Below, one piece after another: positions 20,752 through 30,330 of a DNA stretch of 64,000 nucleotides. The notes beneath the pieces are model-generated. The model did not search any database and had not been told where the DNA came from. It worked only from the letters and a program-made list of their open reading frames with translations. Each line of letters opens with the position of its first letter. Within the stretch, counting starts at the first letter, position 1. Source of the stretch: Nitzschia sp. pyKryTriq1 (Eukaryota > Bacillariophyta > Bacillariophyceae > Bacillariales > Bacillariaceae); contig OY101127.1 of the NCBI GenBank assembly GCA_956465555.1, positions 1-64,000 of the forward strand, in the 5' to 3' direction. The position numbers and the translations under genes were made by a program.

Positions 20752-21699
20752 CTAGTCTTCGGGTTTTCTCATATGATAGTCCAATTTGCGAAATGTTTCG
20801 ACGGTTTGAGGATTATGCCGTCCCAGTCGTGCCGTTTGAATAATCAATGCCTTGCCATAATGGACCATGGCGGCCGTCGTATCTCCCTTCCCAGCATACG
20901 AATCGCCCATGTGATGCAACGTCCGGGCCGTAGCCTCGTGGTCCCGTCCCAAATTCGTCTCAAAGATATCCAACGCCTTTTTGAGTTCACGTACTCCCCG
21001 ATCATAATCCCCCTGCGCATTCAATACAATTCCCAATTGATAATACGTACAGGCCGTATCTTCATGACCTTTTCCCCATACGAGTCGACCGAGTGTCAAG
21101 GCCCGTTTGAGTTCCGTCAATGCTTGATCGTATTCTTGGGCTTGACAATACGTAATTCCTAATTGATAATACGTCGACGCCGTATCGGGATGTTCTTTGC
21201 CGACGATTTTGCGTCGGATTTCCAGCGCCTTGTGCATTTCCACCACGGCGCTCTGAAATTCTCCCTTTTGCTTGAGTGCCTTGCCCAATTCCATGTATTG
21301 ATGAGCGATTTGTAAATCAGGATTCCAAGAATTCGTCTTTCCGTCATCAAATTGACTCAACTGAGGAAAGGCACCCGCCGAGGCATGCTGCAAACTAATC
21401 TTGTGCAATTGCGCATCCGTCAATCCTTTGGGTGATGACCGACGAGGCGAGGACTTTTTGGCTTCTGTCGTTTTGGTGGTGGTGGTTGGAGGACTGGATT
21501 CGCGACGACTGGATCGGCCTCGACCTTTTCCTTGTTTTCGAGGGGGAGGGGCAGATGCTTCTTGTTCTTCGCTCTCACTACTCTCACTTGTGCTCTTACT
21601 ACTCGAAGATGATGATGACTCTGAAGATTCCGATTCCGACTCGGACTCTTCCTTCTTTTTTCGAGAAGCTCGTTTCTTATCTTCCTTTCGTTTCGGCAT
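20752..21699 (-). CDS. Tetratricopeptide repeat protein (kinesin-light-chain-like repeats)
   Basis: 315 residues from ATG at 21699, chosen over a Met 27 residues upstream because MPKRKEDKKR begins the compositionally distinct basic head. Residues 1-95 are Lys/Glu/Ser-rich and probably disordered, with RKKK clusters that could be nuclear signals. Four tandem 42-residue TPRs follow (about 131-310), each with the HPDTASTYYQLG-type opening of TPR_12/kinesin-light-chain repeats: KEHPDTAS, KGHEDTAC, RDHEATAR, RHNPQTVE. Such repeats bind partner proteins; no catalytic domain is present. The partner cannot be inferred. Confidence 0.8.
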   Translation of the reverse strand: MPKRKEDKKRASRKKKEESESESESSESSSSSSSKSTSESSESEEQEASAPPPRKQGKGRGRSSRRESSPPTTTTKTTEAKKSSPRRSSPKGLTDAQLHKISLQHASAGAFPQLSQFDDGKTNSWNPDLQIAHQYMELGKALKQKGEFQSAVVEMHKALEIRRKIVGKEHPDTASTYYQLGITYCQAQEYDQALTELKRALTLGRLVWGKGHEDTACTYYQLGIVLNAQGDYDRGVRELKKALDIFETNLGRDHEATARTLHHMGDSYAGKGDTTAAMVHYGKALIIQTARLGRHNPQTVETFRKLDYHMRKPED

Positions 21700-22329
21700 T
21701 TTGATATTATGCTTTGTGTAGTTCTGGTGCTGTATCGGGTGATGCTTGTTGTAGCTAATAGAATATCTCAAAAGGATCACGTACTTTTCACGTTATATCA
21801 ATTACCACAGCAACAACAGCAATGAATATCAATCTGACGATTGCGACATTGCTCAGTTGTTGTTGTTGTTGTTGGTTGTAGATAGAGGAGTCTTTTAGCC
21901 ACAACATAATAATGCATGATGGGCGGGCGCTTCCGAATAATTCATTCCTTCTCGGCGGCCATTTTTGTCTTGTTTTTACCCAAAAATGGCCGACTGGCTG
22001 GCTCGCTCGGAACGGATTGAATGAATGATGCACATTGAGACGTCCGACTTCGTTCGTCAAAGTTCGTTCGTCGTCTCCTGTTCGAAAGAGGATGATGAAG
22101 AAAGATGAAATGATGACGAAAACCGCGCGTGCGTCGTCTGTCATGGTCCCGCCGATCGTCGCTGGCCACAGCCGCGGACCGACCGCAAAAGATCGCACTT
22201 TACACTACCGGTACTACTTTTGCGTGTTGCTGCTGCCGCTTCATCAATTCCGACAGTATTAACTCTATCCTGTTGTTGTACTAACTTCTGACCGATATAT
22301 ATTGCTATACTCCACCATTATATTTCACA
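21700..22329. other. Divergent promoter region, TPR protein and SmF
   Basis: No gene seen. A TACCGGTA palindrome at 22206-22213 lies 124 bp upstream of the SmF ATG, and a short GTT tract lies at 21858-21873. Confidence 0.6.
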
Positions 22330-22850
22330 ATGGTACGTTGGTTGGTGCTTGTGTTTCGATGGAATGGATACACAGTACGAGTATCATTATTCAGTGATAT
22401 GCTGCGCGGAGCATCAGCATACATGCAATATGCTGATCGCTTAGCTTTTTGTGTGCGGTGGTTTTACTCGTACTCGTACTCATCCTCTCTTCCATCCCAT
22501 TCATTATATTCCTATCATTCCTATCACTATGGTTATCGTTGTAGTCCCAATTCATAGTCAATCCCAAACCCTTCCTTGCCGATTTGACGGGCAAGATTGT
22601 GCAAGTTCGACTCAAATGGGGAATGGAATACAAGGGACGGTTGGAAAGTTCCGATGCGTACATGAATTTGCAGCTCTTGAAGACGGAAGAATATATTGAT
22701 GGTGAAATGGCCGGATACTTGGGAGAAGTCCTCGTACGATGTAACAATGTATTGTACATCAAAGCCGCCGATGAACAAGAAGAAGACGAAGAAGAAGGAA
22801 GAGGAGGCAATGATGATTCGGCCGAAGAAGGAGGCGCTATGCATGAATAG
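22330..22850 (+). CDS. SNRPF: Small nuclear ribonucleoprotein F (SmF), intron after the ATG
   Basis: Exon 1 is only the ATG (22330-22332). The intron 22333-22544 runs GTACGT...GTAG, and exon 2 is 22545-22850. The 102-residue product begins [18 protein letters not shown], matching the family's MSLPLNPKPFLNGLTGK opening; no ATG exists in frame without this splice. Sm1 ([26 protein letters not shown]) and Sm2 ([15 protein letters not shown]) are complete, and the tail is acidic. SmF is part of the heptameric Sm ring on U1, U2, U4 and U5 snRNAs. The placement of the intron means that translation of this spliceosome subunit depends on splicing. Confidence 0.95.
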
Positions 22851-24007
22851 AGTACGAGCGGGAGCATGAAAGGTACGACAAACAAGAAGAATGGAGATTG
22901 TGATTCGTATCAAGTATCAAATCATGTATATATACAAGTATACAAGTATGTATGCATTTCGAAGGACGATAGAAGAGTTTCCGAATGGCTCGATCCTTCT
23001 TTCCGCGAGGGAGGGAGTGTAGATTCTACGGGGTTCCGAAAGGAACCATCACAGGTCTCGTATCGGGCTGCTGCAAATCAACTACAAGCGTTGAGGACCA
23101 TGGTCGAAGGACCACTTATCACCAACCCATATCTGACGAATAATACCATTGATACATATTGAAACATGGATACAACGTACACTCACATTCACATTCATGT
23201 TTGGATTCGAATCTCACCGCTACCTTTCTCTTTTTCTTCTGTCTTTAGATCGAAACGAGGAGGAGGTGGCGACGGATACTCCTCACAAGCGAAGCATTGC
23301 TGATACCCCTCCTACCGATCATCGAGCTCTCTAGCTAGTAGAGTAGTAGTGGAGTGCGAGCGACCAGATGCTGGGAATGAAATGAAATGAAACGGGGTAC
23401 GTACGTACGTTTCCTTCTTGTGGTTATTTTAGTTATTTTATTATTCTACACTCGAACTCGACAAAGGGAACAGAGGAACGAGCTATGTAATACGAGTACT
23501 CTACCAGTACTGTACGAAAAATGCGGCATGCACGTCTTGATCATGTATAAACTAAACAGATTTATTTTTGCTGCACTACTGTCGCTCGCAGAATCCCCTC
23601 CTTCGTTTATCATGTTTCCACTTCACTTCACTTTAATCTTCTACTACGCCAGCTGCTGCTGGCGTAACCGTCCGAGAAACCACTATCTTTACGTGCATCA
23701 ACATCCAATCAATATCCGATCAGAAACTGATGGTCGTTTGCTTGTATCAATGCAAGATTCTTTTGACAGGCCGAGGAAGTCATTGAAACCAAAGCTTGCA
23801 AAACGAAAGTGAGCGGGCCGACGAAAAGCTAGCAATCCAAGACCAATACCTACGCGACGACTCGTACCTTCAAGAAAGATCCTCTACTACGGTCCTACTA
23901 TTTCTCTCTTTGAATCGCCGCCGGAGCGTTATACTGCCAAGAACGTCGATCTACTCCTTGACACTTCTCTACTACTTTACTATTCTTAGAGTCGTTTGTT
24001 CTTTCCG
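22851..24007. other. SmF to exonuclease spacer
   Basis: This 1157-bp stretch between convergent genes has no supported gene. It has a GTAC tract (23399-23411) and GAAAT tandem units (about 23376-23390). A 141-codon open frame at 23387-23812 has no recognisable features. Confidence 0.55.
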
Positions 24008-24670
24008 CTACGGCACGAGTCGATAGATTGTCACGGCTTCGCGGGCACGGTCGAGCGACTCGGGCACCCAGTGCTCCAGCCGACGGATTGGACTCAAGCG
24101 ATGCTGTAGAGGAGCGATGGCGTGATAAAGGAGATGCACATCGAGAGCCGCGTACTCCAGAAAGTTGGAAGGAATCGGGCGGCGGGTCCAAAGATCATAA
24201 TCCATACCGTCCAACTCTCGGATCAAATGCTTGAGCGGATGAGTTGGAAGATCTAACCGCTCCAACATACCATTGAATCCGATGGACGCTAGTAGTATGT
24301 ACGAATGGTGTCCAGAGAAGCCGACGCCGCTGTTGCTACTTTCTTCGAAAGGATCGTCGTCTTGCCAGATTGAATGAACTACAAGTTGCGTATCGACAAC
24401 GCCTTTCAAGTCGGAAACGAAGCCATGACGATCCATCGCTTGGGCGTCGCATCGAATGTCATGGAAAAGTTTGATAATACGATCCGATTCTAATAATGGC
24501 TCGCGCAAGGCCTGGCAAACCTCCTCGGCTCCCAAGACATGACAATCAATAACGTAGATACCGCTAGCCGTCGCCATCTGCAACAAATGGAGATTGTCTG
24601 GCACGCCCTCGCAATCCATCGCTACAAACTCTTGTTTCTCCGACAAAAAGACTGGATCCGATCGAATCAA
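24008..24670 (-). CDS. DEDDy 3'-5' exonuclease (EXD1/RNase D-like), 5' end incomplete
   Basis: The readable frame gives about 220 residues but has no ATG before the catalytic core; the first codon at 24670 is TTG, and a stop lies upstream near 24710 without an intervening ATG. An upstream exon or a truncated 5' end is therefore likely; an acceptor-like CGACAG occurs at about 24690. Numbered from the TTG codon, the DEDDy residues are all visible: D19 and E21 in AMDCEG, D75 in LFHDIRCDAQAM, Y173 and D177 in YAALDVHLLYH. A Ser/Phe insert lies around 105-125. These enzymes trim RNA (or DNA) 3' ends. It lies head-to-head with the ATPase gene, only 50 bp apart. Confidence 0.75.
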   Translation of the reverse strand: MIRSDPVFLSEKQEFVAMDCEGVPDNLHLLQMATASGIYVIDCHVLGAEEVCQALREPLLESDRIIKLFHDIRCDAQAMDRHGFVSDLKGVVDTQLVVHSIWQDDDPFEESSNSGVGFSGHHSYILLASIGFNGMLERLDLPTHPLKHLIRELDGMDYDLWTRRPIPSNFLEYAALDVHLLYHAIAPLQHRLSPIRRLEHWVPESLDRAREAVTIYRLVP

Positions 24671-24720
24671 GGATTCTAACGACTCTTCTGTCGACGGCCC
24701 AAGAGACGATCAACTCAATC

Positions 24721-26773
24721 ATGCGGCACCTTAGTGAACGTGGCGGGGCTTCGGAATTGGCTTGCATTGGAAACCTTGATCCAAAACCACCAAATGGTCA
24801 AAAATGGAGAGCGTTCGTCGAGAGGCATCCACAACACTTCTCTATGAAGAAGAATGCATCCGGATATACTGTCAAGCTAGCAAATCACAAGGAAGGTCCA
24901 AGAACCGATCAAATCCAAGCTACAGTCAAGAAGTTGGCCGACAAAAATCAATCTTTAATCGATTCGGTGACAAGCAGTCGTCCAACGTCGCTTCAAGATA
25001 TTGTCAGACGCCTCGAGACTTTCTACGTTGAAGACCCACTGGAGTTGCTAGCCATTTCGAGAACTATCACCGATGAGTTTTTTCTTGACCAAGAACCCGA
25101 CTTGGGCGCCAATATTTTCGTTGGACTTGAGCTTCGTCGGGGCACCGCCGACGGTTCCTTAGAGGAATACTTCGATCTCTACGTTGGCAATTCCATGTTT
25201 TCTTTTGATCTTACATCATGTGAAATACTAGCGCCATTCAAAGTGGCGATACGACCTCTCTTCGGTAGGGGAAACATCTTCGTTCTCTCGCATGACTGTC
25301 AGAGTATCACACATTTACTTCTTGAGAAACCGCATCATCTTTTGGATGCGCAAATGATTGGTGAACACCTTCTTGGCGAGCCGTTTCTCGATCAAGAATC
25401 CCTCCTGTCAAAGCTACTCACTCGCCGTTTGGGTACAGAGCAGTCGACTATCGGACTCGGCCCTGAGAGCAAGAAGCACCTATTTCATCATCTCCTTTCT
25501 GCAGAGTGCTTATCGAATCTCAGCCAAGAACAACTCGTAATGTTGAATAGTGCGACCACTATTCGCTCCGAAATGCGACCTGAAGAGCAGAACAAGGCTG
25601 TCATTGACCCGAAGAATAACTATTCCATCCATAGCGTGGCGCTGTTTCAGCAGCGCTTTCCAGAAGATGAGATTTCTCGATTGCCGACACCACTCGTTGA
25701 GGAAAATGATATCGACGCCATCATTGGTATTCTTCCAAAAAGGCTATCTACCCGTCTCGAGACTCATTCGTACGCGGCGCAATCCAAGGACAAGATCACG
25801 GAGATTGTTCTAGACGTTTCCAGGCAGCCACCATTTTGGGGCGGAGGAAAGGCGCATGCTCTTTGCAGAGGACGATCTGCACTTTCTAGTTGAACAGTCC
25901 GACATCGAAGAAATATTGAGAAAGTCCAACGTGCAGTTCGGAAAAGACAACAGAGCCGGACTCCAAGGCCAACTTCATAGGATCTCTGCTATGAGGGATC
26001 GCGGCGGCAAGATCTTTGGCCTTGCCATGCGGATCGGGCGTCACGTAAAAGGCAACGCTGATGTTTTGCTTGACCACATACATGGTTCGGACAAAACAAT
26101 TTTGATCCTGGGGCAACCTGGATCTGGGAAGACTACGATTGTTCGGGAAGTCGCTCGTGTGCTTTCCCAAGAGCAAGCGGATAGTGGTTTGGATGGCAGA
26201 AACGTTGTCATTGTGGACACTTCAAATGAGATTGGAGGCGATGGTGGTACTCCACATTCTTGCATAGGCATGGCCCGGCGGATGATGGTCCGTTCACTGG
26301 ACGAGCAAAGTGCCGTCATGGTCGAGTGTGTGCAAAACCACACACCCCACGTCATGGTAGTCGACGAGGTGGGCCGCCCAAAAGAAGTTGCCGCGGCCGG
26401 TACGATCAAGAAACGAGGCGTCCGAGTTATCGCGTCCGCTCATGGCGATCTTCGTGGACTGGTGGATAATCCAGAGCTCGTGGGACTCGTCGGGGGCGTC
26501 AAAGTCGTCACGCTGGGCGACGAAATGGCAAGTCGTCGATCCGCTGCTAGAAAGACTTCGGAGCTCTCCAAAGTTACAACCCAGCGAGTTGGGCTTCCAA
26601 CATTTGATGTGATCGTTGAGGTCAGACGTGGCGCTCGACATGAATGGCGAGTCGTCGATGATCCAGCCAAGGCAGTCGATGCTATTCTAAACGGAAAATC
26701 GTACTCGTATCAAATCCGGAGACGTGACCCCGAGACCGGAGAGTTCTTTATCGAGCGTCGTAACGATGGCTGA
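24721..26773 (+). pseudogene. Ycf45/SpoIIIAA-type ATPase with N-terminal exonuclease-like region, frameshifted
   Basis: Two overlapping frames (24721-25893 and 25856-26773) form one gene broken by one extra G in the GGGG run at 25838-25841. The partial copy downstream has 15 rather than 16 bases between the same TGG and ATG codons. The N-terminus (about 1-55) resembles a small winged-helix or LOTUS-type fold. Residues about 100-240 resemble a degenerate 3'-5' exonuclease (FDLYVG, then VLSHDCQSITHLL, then LLDAQMIGEHLLGE). After the shift comes a complete Ycf45/SpoIIIAA-type AAA domain: GQPGSGKTT, VIVDTSNEIGGDG, VMVVDEVG, ASAHG, VVTLGDEMASRR. The cause could be a pseudogene, programmed frameshift or sequence error. 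The AAA identity is firm; the exonuclease-like call is inference. Confidence 0.8.
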
Positions 26774-27187
26774 AGATATGTTGTTGTTTCCAATCGAGAG
26801 TCTACCAGAGAAGCTACTGTCGCTTCTGGACTCACACTCCTACGAAGAAAAGAACAAGATAACGGAATTCGTCTTGGACGTGTCGCGAAAGCCACATTTC
26901 TGGGCAGAAGAGACACGAATGTTGTTTTCAGAGAAGGTTGCCGAATTGCTGGTAGAGCCATCAGACCTGGAATAGATTTCGAAGAAAGCCAAAATCTCCG
27001 ATTCGGAAGCGACAAACTAGCTGGATTTCCAGGTCAACTTCATCGCATCTCGGCAATGAGGGACCGAGAAGAGAAGATTTACGGTCGAATCGGTAAGCCA
27101 ACATTCGATTTGATTGTTGAAGTTCAGCGAACTGATCGACATGAGTGGAGAATGGTCGACGATCCAAGCATAACCCCGAAACTGTGA
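26766..27187 (+). pseudogene. Partial tandem copy of the Ycf45-like gene, ATPase core deleted
   Basis: ATG at 26766 overlaps the stop of the previous gene (ATGGCTGA). It encodes an MAEDMLLFPIESLPEKLL segment and then ITEFVLDVSRKPHFWAEE, paralogous to the upstream ITEIVLDVSRQPPFW. A stop follows at 26973-26975. In another frame FGSDKLAGFPGQLHRISAMRDR continues the homology and then jumps directly to GKPTFDLIVEVQR...RMVDDP. The whole P-loop ATPase block of the upstream copy (about 500 bp from IFGLAMR to QRVGLP) is missing. It is therefore a broken paralog. Confidence 0.85.
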
Positions 27188-27852
27188 AATGTATCTATAA
27201 CGTCATAACGACGGTTGAAATCTGTCCACCGTCATACATGCCGATCAATCCCCGTACGAAATCTCATAACAATGTTCAATATATTTGTCTCCCTAAAGCT
27301 TCGTCTTGAGCTAGATCCTAGCTAGGAGGGTTAAACTGTCGTGGCTCCGATGATACTCGATTGACCTGCTCATGGCATTGATGTCTCCAAGGCGGCATTT
27401 GCAACAAAGCAGAGGCGCGCGCTACGGAAGAAAAAAAGGATGTGATGGTCATATGCGCGATGCATGGGAAACGGATCCGGATACTTTTACATTTCAGGAA
27501 GTAAAAGTACTACTAGTATGGTTTCAGTAGCGACGAGCCTTTTTCCTGCTTTCGTCCCATCGGTGTCATTGACTTCTATTCCTAGTAGACTACCAGGAGA
27601 GTATATTATCTTGCATCGTTTTCATTAACGTATATCTGCTTGTAATAAAACATACTATCTTCATTGCCATTCGATTCATTTCGCTTCGTTCCGTTCCCTC
27701 TTGAGTAGCTATAGCTAGCTAGCGTGTTCGCCTCCGCCGATACTCCTGCTCATTGGCCCTTCTTCTTTCTTACTTTCTTCCAATGGCATCGTTTTCTTGG
27801 TCGCCGACAAACACTACCATTGATGCCTTCGTTTCGTTCGTAATCAGCTGAA
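27188..27852. other. Spacer between ATPase relic and lumen protein
   Basis: No supported gene in 665 bp. It contains TAGCTATAGCTAGCTAGC (about 27706-27723) and short TAC/TAG tracts. Confidence 0.6.
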
Positions 27853-28614
27853 TTAGTTGTACGTAGGATCGTTCAAATTCCCTGGCAGCTCGACACTGGC
27901 CAAGTATTGTTCCAACAGGGGTTTGGTTGCTTCCCAAGCCGCTCGGGCCTTTTTCACATCACCTCCTCCCTTGCCAGTTCCTGCCGCTTCGATTGCATCA
28001 AAGGTTTTGAATAATTGATTCCACGCCTTGACGGCCGGTGTATTTTCGGATGGTTTGCCCGGTTTGGTAAAGGACGTTGCCAATAAAAGTCCATCGCCAC
28101 CTTCGTATTCATACTTTTTCTTGGTGGGTATGCCTCGTAAGTCGACCAGTGCCGCATACGCTCTCCCGTATTCATCCGGTTCGCGGCGTTGAAAGGGAAT
28201 GAAAAAGTTGATCCATGCCTTGGTTTTGGTTATGTCCACACCCGTTTCTGCTTGCGAAAGAGCTGCACCAAGTTGATTGAAATCATGGACATCGGCGACG
28301 ATTCGTTTCTTCCAACCACGAACTTTTTCGGCCTTGGTTGCTGGATTATAACCGGACGATGCGGATGCGCCGGATCCATCAAAGGCCCATGCCGATGGAA
28401 GCGGAAAAGAGCAAGACGCACCCAAGACAACAAATGCAGCAGTAGCAGTAGTGCTAGTAGCGGTAGTCAAGGAAAGCCGTCCAAAATCTCGTCGGCCGAG
28501 TGGTGTCGTCGTCGCAACGGATGATAATGATGCTTCGGAGTACGGCTGGTGGTGCGGGATTTTGTTGTGCATTGCCAAGGAGGCAATCCATAGAGAGACC
28601 AGATTCATGACCAT
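27853..28614 (-). CDS. Probable thylakoid-lumen protein, PsbQ/Psb31-like
   Basis: 253 residues from ATG at 28614; the frame extends upstream only to a TTG. A short hydrophobic start (MVMNLVSLWIASLAM) suits a signal peptide. A second leader carries a twin arginine (RR at 41-42) and a hydrophobic core, ending AWA|F at about 77-78, which is the pattern of Tat-routed lumenal proteins. The mature part is mostly helical with a WKKRIVADVHDFNQLGAAL segment and a closing helix (KKARAAWEATKPLLEQYL), like four-helix extrinsic proteins of photosystem II such as PsbQ, PsbQ' and Psb31. A role near the oxygen-evolving complex is inferred from fold-type features and targeting only. Confidence 0.55.
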   Translation of the reverse strand: MVMNLVSLWIASLAMHNKIPHHQPYSEASLSSVATTTPLGRRDFGRLSLTTATSTTATAAFVVLGASCSFPLPSAWAFDGSGASASSGYNPATKAEKVRGWKKRIVADVHDFNQLGAALSQAETGVDITKTKAWINFFIPFQRREPDEYGRAYAALVDLRGIPTKKKYEYEGGDGLLLATSFTKPGKPSENTPAVKAWNQLFKTFDAIEAAGTGKGGGDVKKARAAWEATKPLLEQYLASVELPGNLNDPTYN

Positions 28615-28996
28615 GGCGACGATAGTGATGGGGTGCGAAGTAGTGAAACTGGATTTAGGAGGATCGGAGGATAATGAACACAAGTAGATGAGAGCCGTCG
28701 CGTCGAGCCGCTTTTGTCTGTTGCGTGTTGCGTCATCGTCGTGCCCTCCAAGATACGATTTTCCGTGTACGCTTCATGGAACTGCCATGTCAGGCTCGAC
28801 TGGCTCGACTAGCGACGGTCGACTGACAGACCGTGAGAGTCCGGAGGACCATCACCTCATCCTCTCTCGACTCCGATAGGATCAGTAGAGTAAGAATGAT
28901 AGACTCACTCTTTACATCTCCTGACGATTAACATCTTTCTTGCTCTTCAACTGTTATTTTCATCGGTTTTACTACCCTTTTACTTACTTTTCAAGC

Positions 28997-29317
28997 ATGT
29001 CTAGCGATCCATTTGTCACCCCAAACAAGCCTGAAAATGGCGTGAACTTTCCAGGTGGAAATTCGGTCGCGGTGACTCCGGAACAACATGTGTTCTCCTT
29101 TGACGAAGCGGAGCTTCGTATCATTGTTGGGATCATCAAACCCGATTTTGATCTCACTTTTCTACATTTCTTCGACAGTTTCCTTGGTGTTCATTGGGGA
29201 GCTAGGTCTATGAATGATCTCAAGCTTTTTACCTCTACATCGACTCCGCTCAAGCATTTGAGGATAGCCTCGCGCAGGTATACGGACCTGTTTATCGCCG
29301 TCCACAAAGACATTTAA
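28997..29317 (+). CDS. Hypothetical protein of 106 residues
   Basis: The frame runs from ATG at 28997 (MSSDPFVTPNKPENG) to TAA at 29317. It includes a FSFDEAELRIIVGIIKPDF segment and looks composed like protein, but I recognise no family, signal or motif. It is followed within 50 bp by a minisatellite. It may be an isolated exon, a small gene or a relic. Confidence 0.25.
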   Translation: MSSDPFVTPNKPENGVNFPGGNSVAVTPEQHVFSFDEAELRIIVGIIKPDFDLTFLHFFDSFLGVHWGARSMNDLKLFTSTSTPLKHLRIASRRYTDLFIAVHKDI

Positions 29318-29366
29318 CTGCAAGTTACGGGTGGGGGTAGCTGCCCATACCTTCAGGTACCCAATT

Positions 29367-29545
29367 ATCAAGGTATTGTATCAACGTATTGTATCAACGT
29401 ATTGTATCAACGTATTGTATCAACGTATTGTATCAACCCAGTGTATCAACGTAGTGTATCATTGTATTGCATCATTGCAATGTTACATCAACGTATTATG
29501 TCAATGTATTGTATCATTGCTATATCGTATTATTGATGTATTGTA
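29367..29545. repeat. 13-bp minisatellite (GTATCAACGTATT)
   Basis: At least five near-perfect units of GTATCAACGTATT (29373-29440) are followed by several diverged units (CCCAGTGTATCAACGTAGT, GTATCATTGTATT and so on) to about 29545. Confidence 0.92.
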
Positions 29546-30330
29546 CCAATGATGCATATCACAATATAGGCACTACTAGTAGAGCTAGAGACTTCACAAC
29601 AAGTGTAATTTAGTTCTATGGAGCAAGGAGGCCAGACGCCCAATTAAAGGGAACCTAGTCGTAGTAGTCAATGCATTGACGGTTGACGTCCAAACGTTAA
29701 TTACAGGGGGCCATTTTCATCTACCCTCCTTTCATCCCCTCCCCAATTAAGGAATTCCCCTGAATGATGACGTCGATTACCGGTTGGCGAGCAGACTTCG
29801 ATTGAGGTCGACGTCTGATCGGACGTCTATTATTTAGATTCGTTCTTGGAAACTCCTTGCATAGGAGATTCCATCGCATGAAAGGAATTCAGGTTCTCAC
29901 GAGCTACGGATTATGTTCATTTCGGATTTCGGAAGCTCGGGGGGGGATGACCCGAAAGGAAATGATGAAAAGAAGCCTTACGGAATATTTTCCATTTCTA
30001 CATTACCCCTTTACTTTCCATCCTTTTTGCGAGGTCTCATCGCGAATGGATCTGACATTGAAGATTCCCACATGAACTTGAGATTGAAGCTTTATGGAAT
30101 CAATGTATCAAGACCACAACACTTCAATGTCGTATCTGATGTCGGATTCGTCTCTTGGAGACATCGTCGCAAACAACATGATCGATGGTTGTCTTCTCAT
30201 GCGTTCGTGCGTGCATGCGTGCGCTGAACCCGCGAAACGAGTGACGCATGACGCATCATCATGAGAAAAAGAAAAGGCATCGATAATCGATCATTCACCA
30301 TGACATTATTCTCACGACAATAACAATGGT
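29546..30330. other. Spacer upstream of the SET gene
   Basis: This 785-bp stretch has no supported gene. Overlapping open frames at 29857-30227 show a modest coding-like composition but no motif or start context that I can defend. Confidence 0.5.
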
